The notes: generated from the sequence alone by a model not told the origin. DNA of 64,000 nucleotides from Niveibacterium umoris (GCF_014197015.1 NZ_JACIET010000002.1:806001-870000), one strand, 5' to 3'. Shown: positions 28,201 through 36,727, counted from the first letter of the stretch. Numbers and translations: made by a program.

Positions 28201-29765
28201 TGGTCGGGCTGATGGGGGGCGAGATTGCCGTGTCGAGCGCCCTCGGAGCGGGCGCCACCTTCAGCTTTACCGTAGCCGTACGCACGCTGGGTGAGGCGGT
28301 GCCGCTGCCGGCGCCGCTGGCAGGGTCCCGGGCCTTGATCGTGTCCGCCCACGACACCGCGCGCGAGACGGTCGGACGCTGGTTCGCCGACGCGGGTGCA
28401 ACGGTCGCAGTGGCGCCCGACGCGGCGAACGCGCTGCGGCAGATCGAGTCCGCCCGCGACAACCAGCAGCCGTTCGACCTTGCGCTGCTCGACTGGTCGC
28501 TGCCGGACCCGGGCGCGGCCGTGGTCGCCCAGGCGCTGCGCGCCGTCGAGTCGGGCGGCGCGCAAGCGCCCTGTGTGTTGCTGGCCCTGGTGGGTGCGCG
28601 CGAACGCGCCGAACTGTCATCGCGCGCACCGACCCTAGGCGTCTCCGCGATCGCCGCCAAGCCGGTGACCGCCTCTCAGCTTTTCGACCTGATCGCGCAA
28701 GCCCGCGCGGGCGCTCACCCCAAGGCCAGCGAGCGGCTTGGCGCCAAGCTGCCGCACTATGGGGCGACGCGCGTCTTGCTGGCCGAAGACAATCTGCAGA
28801 ACCAGCAGGTTGCTGCCGGCCTGCTGGCGCGCCGCGGCATCACGGTGACCCTTGCCGGCAACGGCGAAGAGGCGCTGGCCCATGCGCGCGCCAGCCGCTT
28901 CGACCTGATCCTGATGGATCTGCACATGCCGGTGATGGATGGGCTGCAGGCGACCCATGCGATACGCCAGCTCCCGGGCTGCGAGCAGGTGCCGGTGGTG
29001 GCGATGACCGCGGCGGTGTTGCCGGAAGACCGCGCCCGCTGCGTCGCCGTCGGGATGGTGGACTTCATTCCCAAACCGGTCGAACCCGCAGTCCTCGATG
29101 CGGTGCTGGCGCGCTGGCTGACCGCCGAAGTGGGCGAAGTGCAGAACCTCGCCCCGCCCCGCACGCCGGCGGCGGTGCTGCCGGCCTTGCCGGGCTTTGA
29201 CCTTGCCGGCGCGATGCGCCGCATGGAAGGCGACACCGCGCTGCTGTGGCGTCTGCTGCAAGGCTTTGCCGACGCGCATGCGCAGGTTGTGGACGAGATC
29301 GCTGCCGTGCGCGGCGCAGGGCGCCGCGAAGAGGCGATTGCGCGCCTGCATGCGCTCAAGGGGGCGGCGGCGAATCTCGGGGCGGAGGTACTCGCACATG
29401 CCGCTGCCACGTACGAGCAGGCCTTGCGCGACGGCGGGGCGATCGAAGCGAGCGCGCAAGCCTTTGGCGATGCGCTGGTGGCGAGTCTCGAGCGCATCCG
29501 GAGCCTGTCTGCGCCGGCCCCGGCGGCCGCCGCACCGGCAGCAAACGCGCTGGGGCCCTTGCTGGCTGCGCTGACCCCGTATCTGGAAGGCCATGAACTG
29601 GTGCCGGATGCGTTGCTCGAGACCTTGCGGCAGCGGGCGGAGTACGATCCGGCGCGTGGGCTGCTGACGCGCCTGCTGCGCCAGATCGAGCATTTCGATG
29701 CCGATGGCGCGCTGGCCACGCTGGCGCAACTGGCTGCCACGCACGATCTGGAGCGTTCCGCATGA
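25221..29765 (+). CDS. Hybrid sensor histidine kinase: Cache-HAMP-3xPAS-HisKA-HATPase-REC-REC-HPt
   Basis: 1514-residue membrane kinase for a multistep phosphorelay. TM1 about 9-30, periplasmic Cache-type domain about 35-310, TM2 about 315-333, HAMP, then three PAS/PAC domains (about 400-785). The phospho-acceptor is His804 in NMSHEIRTPMN, followed by an ATPase domain with DTGVGLS and GGTGLGL. The first receiver (about 1030-1150) keeps an Asp in LLDWSLPD but has lost the acidic pair (VSAHD), so it is probably degenerate. The second is canonical (LAEDN, Asp1233 in LMDLHMP). HPt His1377 lies in LHALKGAAANLG. The GTG start overlaps the binding-protein stop by four bases, and the stop overlaps the next gene, giving one tightly coupled operon. 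Confidence 0.93.
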   Translation: MKAYRILPQLLLGFLLLSPLPLAGLAWWSSAAFERTLSDTAVTTLSSLADKKADQINAYVNERVKDTETLAKSPTTQHALSILPSLIASSDEVQYGVDERRYRDYFEDAYIQGNGYDLLLTANDGTVVFSILHEPDFASNLNTGRYRDTILARAHRQALELLETQVTPVAAYAPSGDKPSVFVVSPVIRDGKALGTVALQLQLSQLTVVTTDATGLGKSGETIITQLEGNEALSVTPLKTDPDAAFRLRRPLSKLGSPMQAAIRGERGSGIGADYRGTPVVAAWRYLPALRWFMVVKQDVQEALEPARRLRERSLIALVVLSCAGFIAALFLARSIVQPITRLTEATERIADGKLGERAPIAGSAEFRVLGERFNQMADRLAEEQALLEQRVAERTEALASSRNRFDDMVRRIPVGVYVFRFRADGGIAFDYVSPRFCELIGVPEATLMRDASQAFAAIHPDDLPEVARLNDIAARTMAPFRVECRFKVGGDNRWFRLASDGIELPEGGSLWNGVLTDITESKLAEAAIQESQQRLALATRAAGIGIWDWDLRNDALLWDDAMFRLYHARPEDFSGALDAWTSRVLPEDLARLRGELDAAIAGESAFDTEFRVRGPDGELHYLRALAMVVRGEDNTAVRMVGTNWDITGRKRDELALKQAADEQSTIFETATLGICLLRNRVVIKCNRRLEEMLGAAPGELIGHSTRSWYLDETAYIAGGEIYGELAAGGIHRRDQVLQRRDGSRFVSRLSGRAIDPDDLSRGAVWTFDDVTQERQTVADLEAARRAADAASQAKSEFLANMSHEIRTPMNAVLGLTQLVLDGELAREQREYLETVLTSGRALLGVLNDVLDYSKVEAGRIEIEQVPMSIEALLRGVADLFAARAEEKRLELFLDVAPGVPTEVEGDPLRLTQVLNNLVGNAIKFTDRGEVAVRVEVAGREGDTVRLRFAVRDTGVGLSGEQAGRLFQAFTQADGSVTRRHGGTGLGLAISRKLVGLMGGEIAVSSALGAGATFSFTVAVRTLGEAVPLPAPLAGSRALIVSAHDTARETVGRWFADAGATVAVAPDAANALRQIESARDNQQPFDLALLDWSLPDPGAAVVAQALRAVESGGAQAPCVLLALVGARERAELSSRAPTLGVSAIAAKPVTASQLFDLIAQARAGAHPKASERLGAKLPHYGATRVLLAEDNLQNQQVAAGLLARRGITVTLAGNGEEALAHARASRFDLILMDLHMPVMDGLQATHAIRQLPGCEQVPVVAMTAAVLPEDRARCVAVGMVDFIPKPVEPAVLDAVLARWLTAEVGEVQNLAPPRTPAAVLPALPGFDLAGAMRRMEGDTALLWRLLQGFADAHAQVVDEIAAVRGAGRREEAIARLHALKGAAANLGAEVLAHAAATYEQALRDGGAIEASAQAFGDALVASLERIRSLSAPAPAAAAPAANALGPLLAALTPYLEGHELVPDALLETLRQRAEYDPARGLLTRLLRQIEHFDADGALATLAQLAATHDLERSA

Positions 29766-31399
29766 TCGCTGTCGAACCGAAGAAACCCTTGCTGCTGCTG
29801 GTCGATGACCAGGCGGCCAACCTTCATGTGCTGGTCGCGTCGCTCAAGGCTCACTACCGGATCAAGACGGCGACCAGCGGCGTGCTGGCGTTGCAACTGG
29901 CGCGTCAGGAGGAAGACCGTCCCCACCTCGTCCTGCTCGATGTGATGATGCCCGAGGTATCCGGGCTCGACGTCCTGCGCGCGCTGCGGGCGGACCCGGC
30001 GACACGGGAGGTGGCCGTGATCGTGGTCACCGCGGATACCTCGGAGTCGAGCCAGCTCGAAGCCCTTGAACTGGGGGCCGATGACTTCCTCACCAAGCCG
30101 GTGGTGCCGGCCCTGCTGCTCGCGCGGGTGCGCAACCTGTTGCGCCGCAAGCAGGCGGAAGCCCGTTTCCGGCGGGTCATCGAGGCCTCGCCCTCGGCGC
30201 TGATGATCGTCGACGCGGCGCGGCGCATCCGCTTCGCCAATCCCGGTGCCGCTGCGATTTTTGGCTACACGCCCGAGCAGATGACCGGCATGGCCCATGA
30301 GGCGCTGATCCCGCCCGCGGCGCGCGAACGCCACCACGCGTATTTCGCGCAGTTCATGGCCCAACCGCTGTCGCGGGGTATGGGCGGTGGACGCGAGCTG
30401 TGTGCGGTGCGCGCCGACGGCAGCGAGTTTCCCTGCGAGGTGGGCCTGAGCCCGATCGAAGCGGAGGAAGGGCAGCAGATCCTGGTGTCGGTGGTCGACA
30501 TGAGCAATCGCGCGAAGATCGAAGCGCGGCTGCGCGAACTCAATGACGATCTCGAGCACCGCGTCAGTGAGCGCACCGCCGAGCTCGAGGCGCGCAATCG
30601 CGAGCTCCTCGATGCCTTCAGCAAACTGTCCGTCGCGCGGGAGCAGGTGACCCAGGCCGAGAAACTCGCGTCCCTCGGCCGCCTGGTGGCGAGCTTCGCG
30701 CACGACATCGGCAATCCGATCGGCAACGTGGCGACCCTGACTTCGATGCTGGCCGACAAGCAGCGCGACCTGCGCGAACAGATCGCGAACGGCGCCCTCA
30801 AGCGTTCCGATCTTGACGCCTTTCTTGCCGTCAGCGAAGAGAGCGGTGCACTGGTCATGCGCAATCTCGAGCGCGCGCGCGAATTGCTGGTGACCTTCAA
30901 GCAGCTCGCGCTCGATCAGGCGACGTCGCAGCGCCGCGAGCTGGATCTGCTCGTATGGCTGGGCCAGCTCAGCTACACGCTGTCGCCGGCACTGGCCGAG
31001 GGGGGCCACCACATCGTGCTCGATGTGCCGGCCGGGCTGACGCTTGCGACCGTGCCGGGCTTGCTGGGTCAGGTGATCACCAACCTCGTTTCGAACGCGG
31101 TGACCCATGCGTATGCGGGCCGGCGCGGCGGCTTGATCCGGATCGCCGCCACCCGCACCGGCGATGGCTGGACCGAGCTGACGGTGGCCGACGATGGTGC
31201 AGGGATCAGCGCGCATGACCTGCCGCGGGTATTCGAGCCCTTCTTCACCACCCGCGCGGGACAGGGCGGTACCGGGCTCGGGCTCGACATCGTCCGCAGC
31301 ATTGTCGAAGAGTCACTGGCCGGGCGCATTGCGGTGCGTAGCGAGGCCGGATGCGGTGCGACCTTCACGATCTATCTGCCCGGCGCGACCGCGGTTTGA
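29762..31399 (+). CDS. Response regulator-PAS-histidine kinase (REC-PAS-HK)
   Basis: 545-residue soluble protein. A receiver domain (acidic D15/D16, Asp60 in LLDVMMPE, Lys in LTKPV) is followed by PAS (about 140-260), a coiled coil and a histidine kinase core with His314 in FAHDIGNP and the ATPase motifs DDGAGIS and GGTGLGLD. It probably receives phosphate from the upstream kinase's HPt domain on Asp60, which would gate its own kinase. No DNA-binding or enzymatic output domain is present, so the final regulator must lie elsewhere. ATG 29762 overlaps the previous stop (ATGA). Confidence 0.9.
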   Translation: MIAVEPKKPLLLLVDDQAANLHVLVASLKAHYRIKTATSGVLALQLARQEEDRPHLVLLDVMMPEVSGLDVLRALRADPATREVAVIVVTADTSESSQLEALELGADDFLTKPVVPALLLARVRNLLRRKQAEARFRRVIEASPSALMIVDAARRIRFANPGAAAIFGYTPEQMTGMAHEALIPPAARERHHAYFAQFMAQPLSRGMGGGRELCAVRADGSEFPCEVGLSPIEAEEGQQILVSVVDMSNRAKIEARLRELNDDLEHRVSERTAELEARNRELLDAFSKLSVAREQVTQAEKLASLGRLVASFAHDIGNPIGNVATLTSMLADKQRDLREQIANGALKRSDLDAFLAVSEESGALVMRNLERARELLVTFKQLALDQATSQRRELDLLVWLGQLSYTLSPALAEGGHHIVLDVPAGLTLATVPGLLGQVITNLVSNAVTHAYAGRRGGLIRIAATRTGDGWTELTVADDGAGISAHDLPRVFEPFFTTRAGQGGTGLGLDIVRSIVEESLAGRIAVRSEAGCGATFTIYLPGATAV

Positions 31400-31496
31400 C
31401 CTGGCGGTGGCCGCGCTGGTGATGCCCCGATATGAATTGCCGCCCGCAGGATGGGACAATGGCGGCCCAGAACTTCCCTGAACGGACACAACCCCG

Positions 31497-32441
31497 ATGG
31501 CGATCCAGTGGTTCCCCGGACACATGGCTTCGGCGCGCAAGAAAGCGGCCGAGAGTCTCAAGATCATCGACATCGTCATCGAGGTGCTCGACGCGCGCAT
31601 CCCGGAGGCGAGCCGCAACCCGATGATCGAGGAACTGCGCCGGTTCCGGCAGCGGCCCTGCCTCAAGCTGCTGAACAAGGCCGACCTCGCCGACCCGGAA
31701 GCGACCCGCGCCTGGCTCGACTACTACAACGCCCAGCCGGGCGTATTGGCGCTCGCGCTGTCGTTCAAGAAGCCGGCTGATGTCGCGCGCATCGTGCCGG
31801 CCTGCAAGCGGCTCGCGCCGCATCGCGACGACAACACCAAGCCGCTGCGCATGATGATCATGGGCATCCCCAACGTCGGCAAATCGACGCTGATGAACGC
31901 GCTGCTCAAGCGCAAGGTAGCTGCGGTGGGCGATGAGCCGGCGGTGACCAAGGGCCAGCAGACGCTTGACCTGGGGCCGGGCATGACGCTCACCGACACG
32001 CCTGGTCTGCTGTGGCCGAAGATCATGTTCGACAGCGACGGCTACATGCTGGCCGCCAGCCATGCGGTCGGCACCAACGCGGTCAACGAGGAAGAGGTCG
32101 CCTCCTTCCTCGCCGAGGTATTGCTGGCGCGCTATCCGACCCAGCTCGGCGCGCGCTACAAGTTCGACCCGCGGGGCTTTGACGGCCCGGCGGTGGTCGA
32201 AGAAATTGCGCGGCGGCGCGGTTGCCGCATGAAGGGTGGCGATCTGGATCTGGAGAAGGCAGCGCTGATCCTGCTTACCGACTATCGCGGCGGCATGCTC
32301 GGCCGCATCAGCCTTGAAACGCCGGATACCCGGTCGGCGATGCTTGCGAAGGCGGCCCAGGCCACACCTGCGGCCGCCGACGGCGACGCAGTTGACCTGG
32401 AGACGCCCGACGAAGCGACGCCGGACGGGTCCGCAAGCTGA
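31497..32441 (+). CDS. rbgA: Ribosome biogenesis GTPase, RbgA/YlqF family
   Basis: 314-residue circularly permuted GTPase, with motif order G4 (NKAD), G1 (GIPNVGKST), G3 (DTPG), as in RbgA/YlqF. In Bacillus it acts late in 50S subunit assembly; proteobacterial members are less studied. The N-terminal FPGHM signature (residues 6-10) is characteristic. The C-terminus carries an acidic Ala/Asp-rich tail (about 285-314) not typical of the family. It sits between two sensory operons but has a 97-bp gap upstream and 117 bp downstream, so is probably its own transcription unit. Confidence 0.92.
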   Translation: MAIQWFPGHMASARKKAAESLKIIDIVIEVLDARIPEASRNPMIEELRRFRQRPCLKLLNKADLADPEATRAWLDYYNAQPGVLALALSFKKPADVARIVPACKRLAPHRDDNTKPLRMMIMGIPNVGKSTLMNALLKRKVAAVGDEPAVTKGQQTLDLGPGMTLTDTPGLLWPKIMFDSDGYMLAASHAVGTNAVNEEEVASFLAEVLLARYPTQLGARYKFDPRGFDGPAVVEEIARRRGCRMKGGDLDLEKAALILLTDYRGGMLGRISLETPDTRSAMLAKAAQATPAAADGDAVDLETPDEATPDGSAS

Positions 32442-32558
32442 CTTCCGGCGCCTGCTGGCGACGTTTGGGCTCAAGGGAACAGCCGCCACGCCGATAACCG
32501 GAGAAGGCGGGCACAGGCCAGGCGTGCGCCTGCGTGTTCCTCCGCTCAGGTGACCCAG

Positions 32559-33395
32559 ATGCTGCGATGCTTGCTTGCCCTGTTGGCGCTGTGTTTTGGC
32601 ACGGCATCGGTGCGTGCTGCCGATGCCCAAGGCTACCGCTTTTCGCCGGTCAACCAGCACAGCGTGCCAGTGACGGCGTCGCTCTGGAATCCGATTCTCG
32701 ACTATGTGTCGCGCAAGAGCGGCGTGCCGCTGAGTCTGAAGATCGGGCGGACCTCCGCTGACACGACCAGCTATGTGCTGGCACAGGAGGTCGATTTCGC
32801 CTTCACCAACCATCTCTTTTCGCCGGAGCGGGAAAAGCTCGGCTGGCGGGTGTTCGCGCGTCGTGACGACCCGCTTGTGCATGGAGTGATCGCGGTGCCG
32901 GCCGATTCGCCGGTAAAGCAGCTTGCCGACCTGGCCGGCAAGGAAGTGGCCTTTCCCGGCCCCGAGGCCTTCATCGCCTACAAGAACCCTTACGCACAGC
33001 TCTTGCAGCGCAAGATCGCGGTGAAAGTGGTCTTCGCCGGCAATACCGACGGTTCGCTTGTGCAACTGGACAGCGGAAAGGTCGCCGCAGTCGGTGCCAA
33101 CCAGCAGTTGCTGGACGGCTGGGCGCGACGCGAAGGCCGCCAGTACCGGATTCTGTGGACCTCCGACCCATACCCCGATCTGGCCCTGATGGTGTCGCCA
33201 CGAGTGGTACCCAAGGATGCTGCTGCGGTTGCCGCCGCCTTCATCGGCATGAGCGAGAACCCCGAAGGTCAGGCCGTGCTGAAGGCCGCAGCCGAAGCCG
33301 CCAAGCTGCCGCCATTCCGCTTCGTGAGCGCGACCGGCGCCGAATACGAACCCTACCGGCGCTTCTACCGCGACGCGCCGGCTGAACTGCGCTAG
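32559..33395 (+). CDS. PhnD-like phosphate/phosphonate-type binding protein, orphan sensor subunit
   Basis: 278-residue exported protein: signal peptide about 1-21 (cleavage after VRA) and a type II periplasmic binding fold. Landmarks are YRFSPVNQHS, the AFTNHLFSPE turn, LADLAGKEVAFPGPEAF and the EGQAVLKAA helix, the last two typical of PhnD/PtxB-like proteins. ATG 32559 was chosen over GTG 32550 because AGGTGA lies seven bases before it. No transporter genes follow; the next gene, 15 bp on, is a membrane GGDEF-EAL protein, which strongly suggests the binding protein signals to it across the membrane. The ligand is unknown. Confidence 0.85.
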   Translation: MLRCLLALLALCFGTASVRAADAQGYRFSPVNQHSVPVTASLWNPILDYVSRKSGVPLSLKIGRTSADTTSYVLAQEVDFAFTNHLFSPEREKLGWRVFARRDDPLVHGVIAVPADSPVKQLADLAGKEVAFPGPEAFIAYKNPYAQLLQRKIAVKVVFAGNTDGSLVQLDSGKVAAVGANQQLLDGWARREGRQYRILWTSDPYPDLALMVSPRVVPKDAAAVAAAFIGMSENPEGQAVLKAAAEAAKLPPFRFVSATGAEYEPYRRFYRDAPAELR

Positions 33396-33410
33396 CGCCA
33401 GGGCCTGCTG

Positions 33411-36185
33411 ATGCGCCTGCTGCCGCGCTCGCTGATCAACCGCATCACGTTGCTGGTGGGCGTGGTGCTGCTGCTGCTTGCACTCTTCGGTGCAGCCCTG
33501 TTCCTGCGCGGCATGTTCAAGGACGTGATCGGCGACACGCAGGAAAACGCGCAGATGGTGATCGAGGTGGTGGCCGTCGCGGTGACCGATAGCGTCGTCG
33601 TCAACGACTACGACGCGATCCGCCGTACGCTGGAGAAGGCGCTGGTGCGGGCACCGTTCGAGTCCGCGGTGTTCATCGCGATGGATGCCACCAGGCTGGA
33701 GGTGCTCGGACACGCCACCCCTGCCAGCGATGCGCCGGGCTGGCTGATCCGGCGTGTCGAGAACGAATTGGCCGAGGTGAACCGGGCGATCACCGTGGGC
33801 GGCAGGGACTATGGCGTGATTCGCCTGAATTTCGCCGCTGCCCGCATCGCGGGGAACATCTGGTCGCTGTCGCTGCACGCCCTGGGCCTGCTGCTGGGGG
33901 CCTTCGCGCTGGGGCTCGCCGCGGTGCGTCTGGCGCTGGGGCAGTGGCTCGGCTACCTCAAGCAACTCGGTCAGGCCGGGCGGCAAGTGATCGACGGGCA
34001 AATCGAGACGATCGCCCTGGATGCCGACGCGCCGTCCGAAGTGAAGCAGGCGATGGAGGCGATCAGCCGTTCGACCGAGAGCCTGCGGACGCATTTCGGC
34101 AGCCGCATCGATGCGCTGATGGACAGTCTGGTGCAGCAGAAGAACGCGATGGACGAGGCGGCCATCGTGTCGGAGTTCGATCCCGCCGCTCGCCTGACCT
34201 ATGTGAACGACCTCTTTTGCCGCACCGTCGGCGTGAGCCGGGAACAACTCATCGGCGACCTGATCACGCGCTGGGGTGACGTGGGGCCGGAGGGCGCCGC
34301 TGCGCCGGCGGTGTGGCACGGTGAGGTGTCGCTGCGACGTCGCGACGGCGCGCGCCTTTACTTCCAGCGCACCGTGGTGCCGATCTTCGATACCGACAAG
34401 GCGTTGCAGCGACAGATCTGCATCGACTTCGACGTTACCGGCGAAGTGAAGGCACGCAACGAGTTGCGCAAGCTATCGCTGGCCGTCGAGAACTCGGGCT
34501 CGGCGATCATGATGACCGACGCGAACGCGATCATCGGCTACGTCAATCCGCAGTTCAGTGCCATGACCGGCTATTCGCTGGCCGAGGTCAAGGGTCAGTC
34601 GGCCTTGTTGCTGCGCGCGGAATCGACGCCGCTGGACACCTATGAACAGATCTGGCTGGCGCTGTTTTCAGGCCACACCTGGCGCGGCGAGTTCGCCGAC
34701 CGGCGCAAGGATGGCGCGGAGTTCCGCTGCCAGAAGGTGATCTCGACGATCAGCCATGGCAACGGGGCGCCGGAACAATACGTGTGGGTCATGGAAGACG
34801 TGACCGATCGCATCCGCAGCGAGGAGACGATCCATCGCCTGGCCTTCGTCGATACGCTGACCGGGCTGCCCAACCGCCGCGCTTTCCGCGCCCGCGCGGA
34901 CGAATTGCTGAAGATGGCGCGTCGCAACGATGAGGGCTTCGCGATCCTGTACTTCGATCTGGATCGCTTCAAGAGCGTCAATGATCGATTCGGGCATGGC
35001 GTTGGCGACCAGTTGTTGAGCGAGGCGTCGCGTCGCATCCAGGGCTGCTTGCGCGAGGTGGACGTGGTCAGTCGCTTTGGCGGCGACGAATTCGCCGCGC
35101 TGATTACCTCCACCGCCGACCCGGTCGAAGTCTCGCAGGTGGCGCGGCGCATCATCGACGCGCTCGAAGCGGTGTTCGCATTTGGCGACAACGAAGCTTT
35201 CATCTCGACCAGCATCGGCATCGCGCTGTATCCGCGCGACGCCGCTGAGATCAGCGAGCTGCTGCGCTGCGCCGATCTGGCGCTCTACCGTGCCAAGGAT
35301 CAGGGCCGCGGGACGGCGGTGTTCTTCTCGCAGGCGATCGAACACGAGAACCGCGAGCGCATGGAGCTGGAACATGCGCTGCGCAACGTGCTCGGCAGCG
35401 AACAGCTGTTTCTCGAATACCAGCCCAAGTTGTCCTTGCGCGACGGCCGGGTCATCGGTGCCGAGGCGTTGCTGCGCTGGCAGCACCCGACCCGCGGGCG
35501 GATCGGCCCCGACCGTTTCATCCCAATCGCGGAAGAGTCGCGCATGATCGTGCCGATCGGCCGCTGGGTGGTGCGCAGCGTGTGCCAACAGATCCGCGAG
35601 TGGCGCGCCGCGGGCATGGGCGGGATGCAGGTGGCGATCAACCTGTCGGGCCTGCAGTTCAAGTCTGAAACGCTTCTGCAGGACATCGTCGAGGCGCTTG
35701 CCGAAAACGGGCTGGAGGCCTCGTGCCTGGAGCTGGAACTCACCGAGAGCCTGACCATCGAGAACCCCGAGCAGACGATCGAGCTGATGAAGCGTTTTCG
35801 CGCCATGGGCATCAGCATCGCCATCGACGACTTCGGCCAGGGGCATTCGGCGCTCGCCTACCTGAAGCGCTTCCCGCTCAATACGCTGAAGATCGATCGT
35901 GCCTTCGTACGTGACCTGACGACGAATCCTGACGACGAGGCGATCGTGCACATGCTCGTCGCGCTGGCCAAGACGCTGAACCTGTCGCTGGTGGCCGAAG
36001 GTGTCGAGACGGTCGCGCAATTGCAGTACCTGCGTGATCTGGATGTCGATGCGATCCAGGGTTACTGGTTCAGCCGGCCGCTTCTCGCTGCCGATTTCGG
36101 TGCGTTCTGCCGCGCGCATGCCACCAGGGGCGTGCACTTGCCGTGGGCGCCGGTCGAGCCGCCGGCGACGGCGCAAATCGGGTAG
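33411..36185 (+). CDS. Membrane PAS-PAS-GGDEF-EAL cyclic-di-GMP protein
   Basis: 924 residues. TM1 about 10-32, a small periplasmic domain about 33-150, TM2 about 150-172, a HAMP-like linker, and two PAS domains (about 240-470). The GGDEF domain has intact GGDEF at 557-561 and an RxxD I-site (REVD) five residues before it. The EAL domain has E685-A686-L687 (AEALLRW) and later DDFGQGHSAL, the catalytic Asp pair of active phosphodiesterases. Both activities could be real, with the balance set by the periplasmic input. It follows the PhnD-like gene by 15 bp, which is the probable ligand receptor. Confidence 0.93.
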   Translation: MRLLPRSLINRITLLVGVVLLLLALFGAALFLRGMFKDVIGDTQENAQMVIEVVAVAVTDSVVVNDYDAIRRTLEKALVRAPFESAVFIAMDATRLEVLGHATPASDAPGWLIRRVENELAEVNRAITVGGRDYGVIRLNFAAARIAGNIWSLSLHALGLLLGAFALGLAAVRLALGQWLGYLKQLGQAGRQVIDGQIETIALDADAPSEVKQAMEAISRSTESLRTHFGSRIDALMDSLVQQKNAMDEAAIVSEFDPAARLTYVNDLFCRTVGVSREQLIGDLITRWGDVGPEGAAAPAVWHGEVSLRRRDGARLYFQRTVVPIFDTDKALQRQICIDFDVTGEVKARNELRKLSLAVENSGSAIMMTDANAIIGYVNPQFSAMTGYSLAEVKGQSALLLRAESTPLDTYEQIWLALFSGHTWRGEFADRRKDGAEFRCQKVISTISHGNGAPEQYVWVMEDVTDRIRSEETIHRLAFVDTLTGLPNRRAFRARADELLKMARRNDEGFAILYFDLDRFKSVNDRFGHGVGDQLLSEASRRIQGCLREVDVVSRFGGDEFAALITSTADPVEVSQVARRIIDALEAVFAFGDNEAFISTSIGIALYPRDAAEISELLRCADLALYRAKDQGRGTAVFFSQAIEHENRERMELEHALRNVLGSEQLFLEYQPKLSLRDGRVIGAEALLRWQHPTRGRIGPDRFIPIAEESRMIVPIGRWVVRSVCQQIREWRAAGMGGMQVAINLSGLQFKSETLLQDIVEALAENGLEASCLELELTESLTIENPEQTIELMKRFRAMGISIAIDDFGQGHSALAYLKRFPLNTLKIDRAFVRDLTTNPDDEAIVHMLVALAKTLNLSLVAEGVETVAQLQYLRDLDVDAIQGYWFSRPLLAADFGAFCRAHATRGVHLPWAPVEPPATAQIG

Positions 36186-36216
36186 TCTTCTCGCTCATTC
36201 AGGAGCCGATTCCAGC

Positions 36217-36495
36217 ATGCCGCAGCCGATCATTGTCGAAGCCGCCACCATCCCGCGCCGCCCCAGCGCAGAAGTCACCTATCGCCTCTTCGCCTATGGT
36301 GTCGGCGTGCCTTTTGCGCTGGGTCGCCGCATCATGCGCGGCCCGCGTGTGCCCGATCTGGTGCCGGTTGCAAGCACGGCGGTGCGCGTTGGCCTGTCGC
36401 CCTTCTTCTTCGCGGCACTGGTCGGCTGGCGTGTGCAGTCGGCCTGCCTGCGCGCAGTGCTGAAAGGCACGAGCCGCTCGACGCCGGGCCGCTGA
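36217..36495 (+). CDS. Small hypothetical protein
   Basis: 92 residues, family not recognised. Contains two moderately hydrophobic stretches (about 22-35 and 58-75) that may be membrane-associated, and is rich in Arg and Pro at both ends. AGGAG at 36201-36205 precedes the ATG by 11 bases. The following slyX-like gene begins 16 bp after the stop, so the two may be co-transcribed. An upstream extension of the frame overlaps the GGDEF-EAL gene and is not credible. Confidence 0.55.
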   Translation: MPQPIIVEAATIPRRPSAEVTYRLFAYGVGVPFALGRRIMRGPRVPDLVPVASTAVRVGLSPFFFAALVGWRVQSACLRAVLKGTSRSTPGR

Positions 36496-36511
36496 GTTGT
36501 CGGTGCCAACG

Positions 36512-36727
36512 ATGCAGGAACAGATCACACGCCTCGAAGTGAAGCTGAGTTTTGCCGAGGATCTGCTCGATGAACTCAACCGCACCGTGTTCCGGCAGCA
36601 GCAGCAGATCGACCAACTGCAGAAACATGTGCTCGCGCTGACCGAGCAGGTGCGCGCAGTCGCTTCCAGCGGACACGGCGTCGGCGAATCGCGCGACCTG
36701 CGCGACGAAATCCCGCCGCACTATTAG
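36512..36727 (+). CDS. slyX: SlyX family protein
   Basis: 71-residue coiled-coil protein matching SlyX: ITRLEVKLSFAEDLLDELN, then the Gln-rich heptads QQQQIDQLQKHV and the C-terminal RDEIPPHY, a hallmark of the family. Function is unknown even in E. coli, where the gene lies next to slyD. In-frame TTG 36497 and GTG 36503 offer longer starts, but ATG 36512 aligns with the usual family N-terminus. Confidence 0.88.
   Translation: MQEQITRLEVKLSFAEDLLDELNRTVFRQQQQIDQLQKHVLALTEQVRAVASSGHGVGESRDLRDEIPPHY

Noticed and set aside
25437-28565. 1042-codon minus-strand frame opposite the hybrid kinase
   Set aside because: Shadow of the kinase gene; composition and lack of motifs argue against coding.
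31365-34319. 984-codon minus-strand frame across the kinase end, rbgA, PhnD-like and GGDEF-EAL genes
   Set aside because: It crosses four well-supported plus-strand genes, has low-complexity composition and no recognisable domain.
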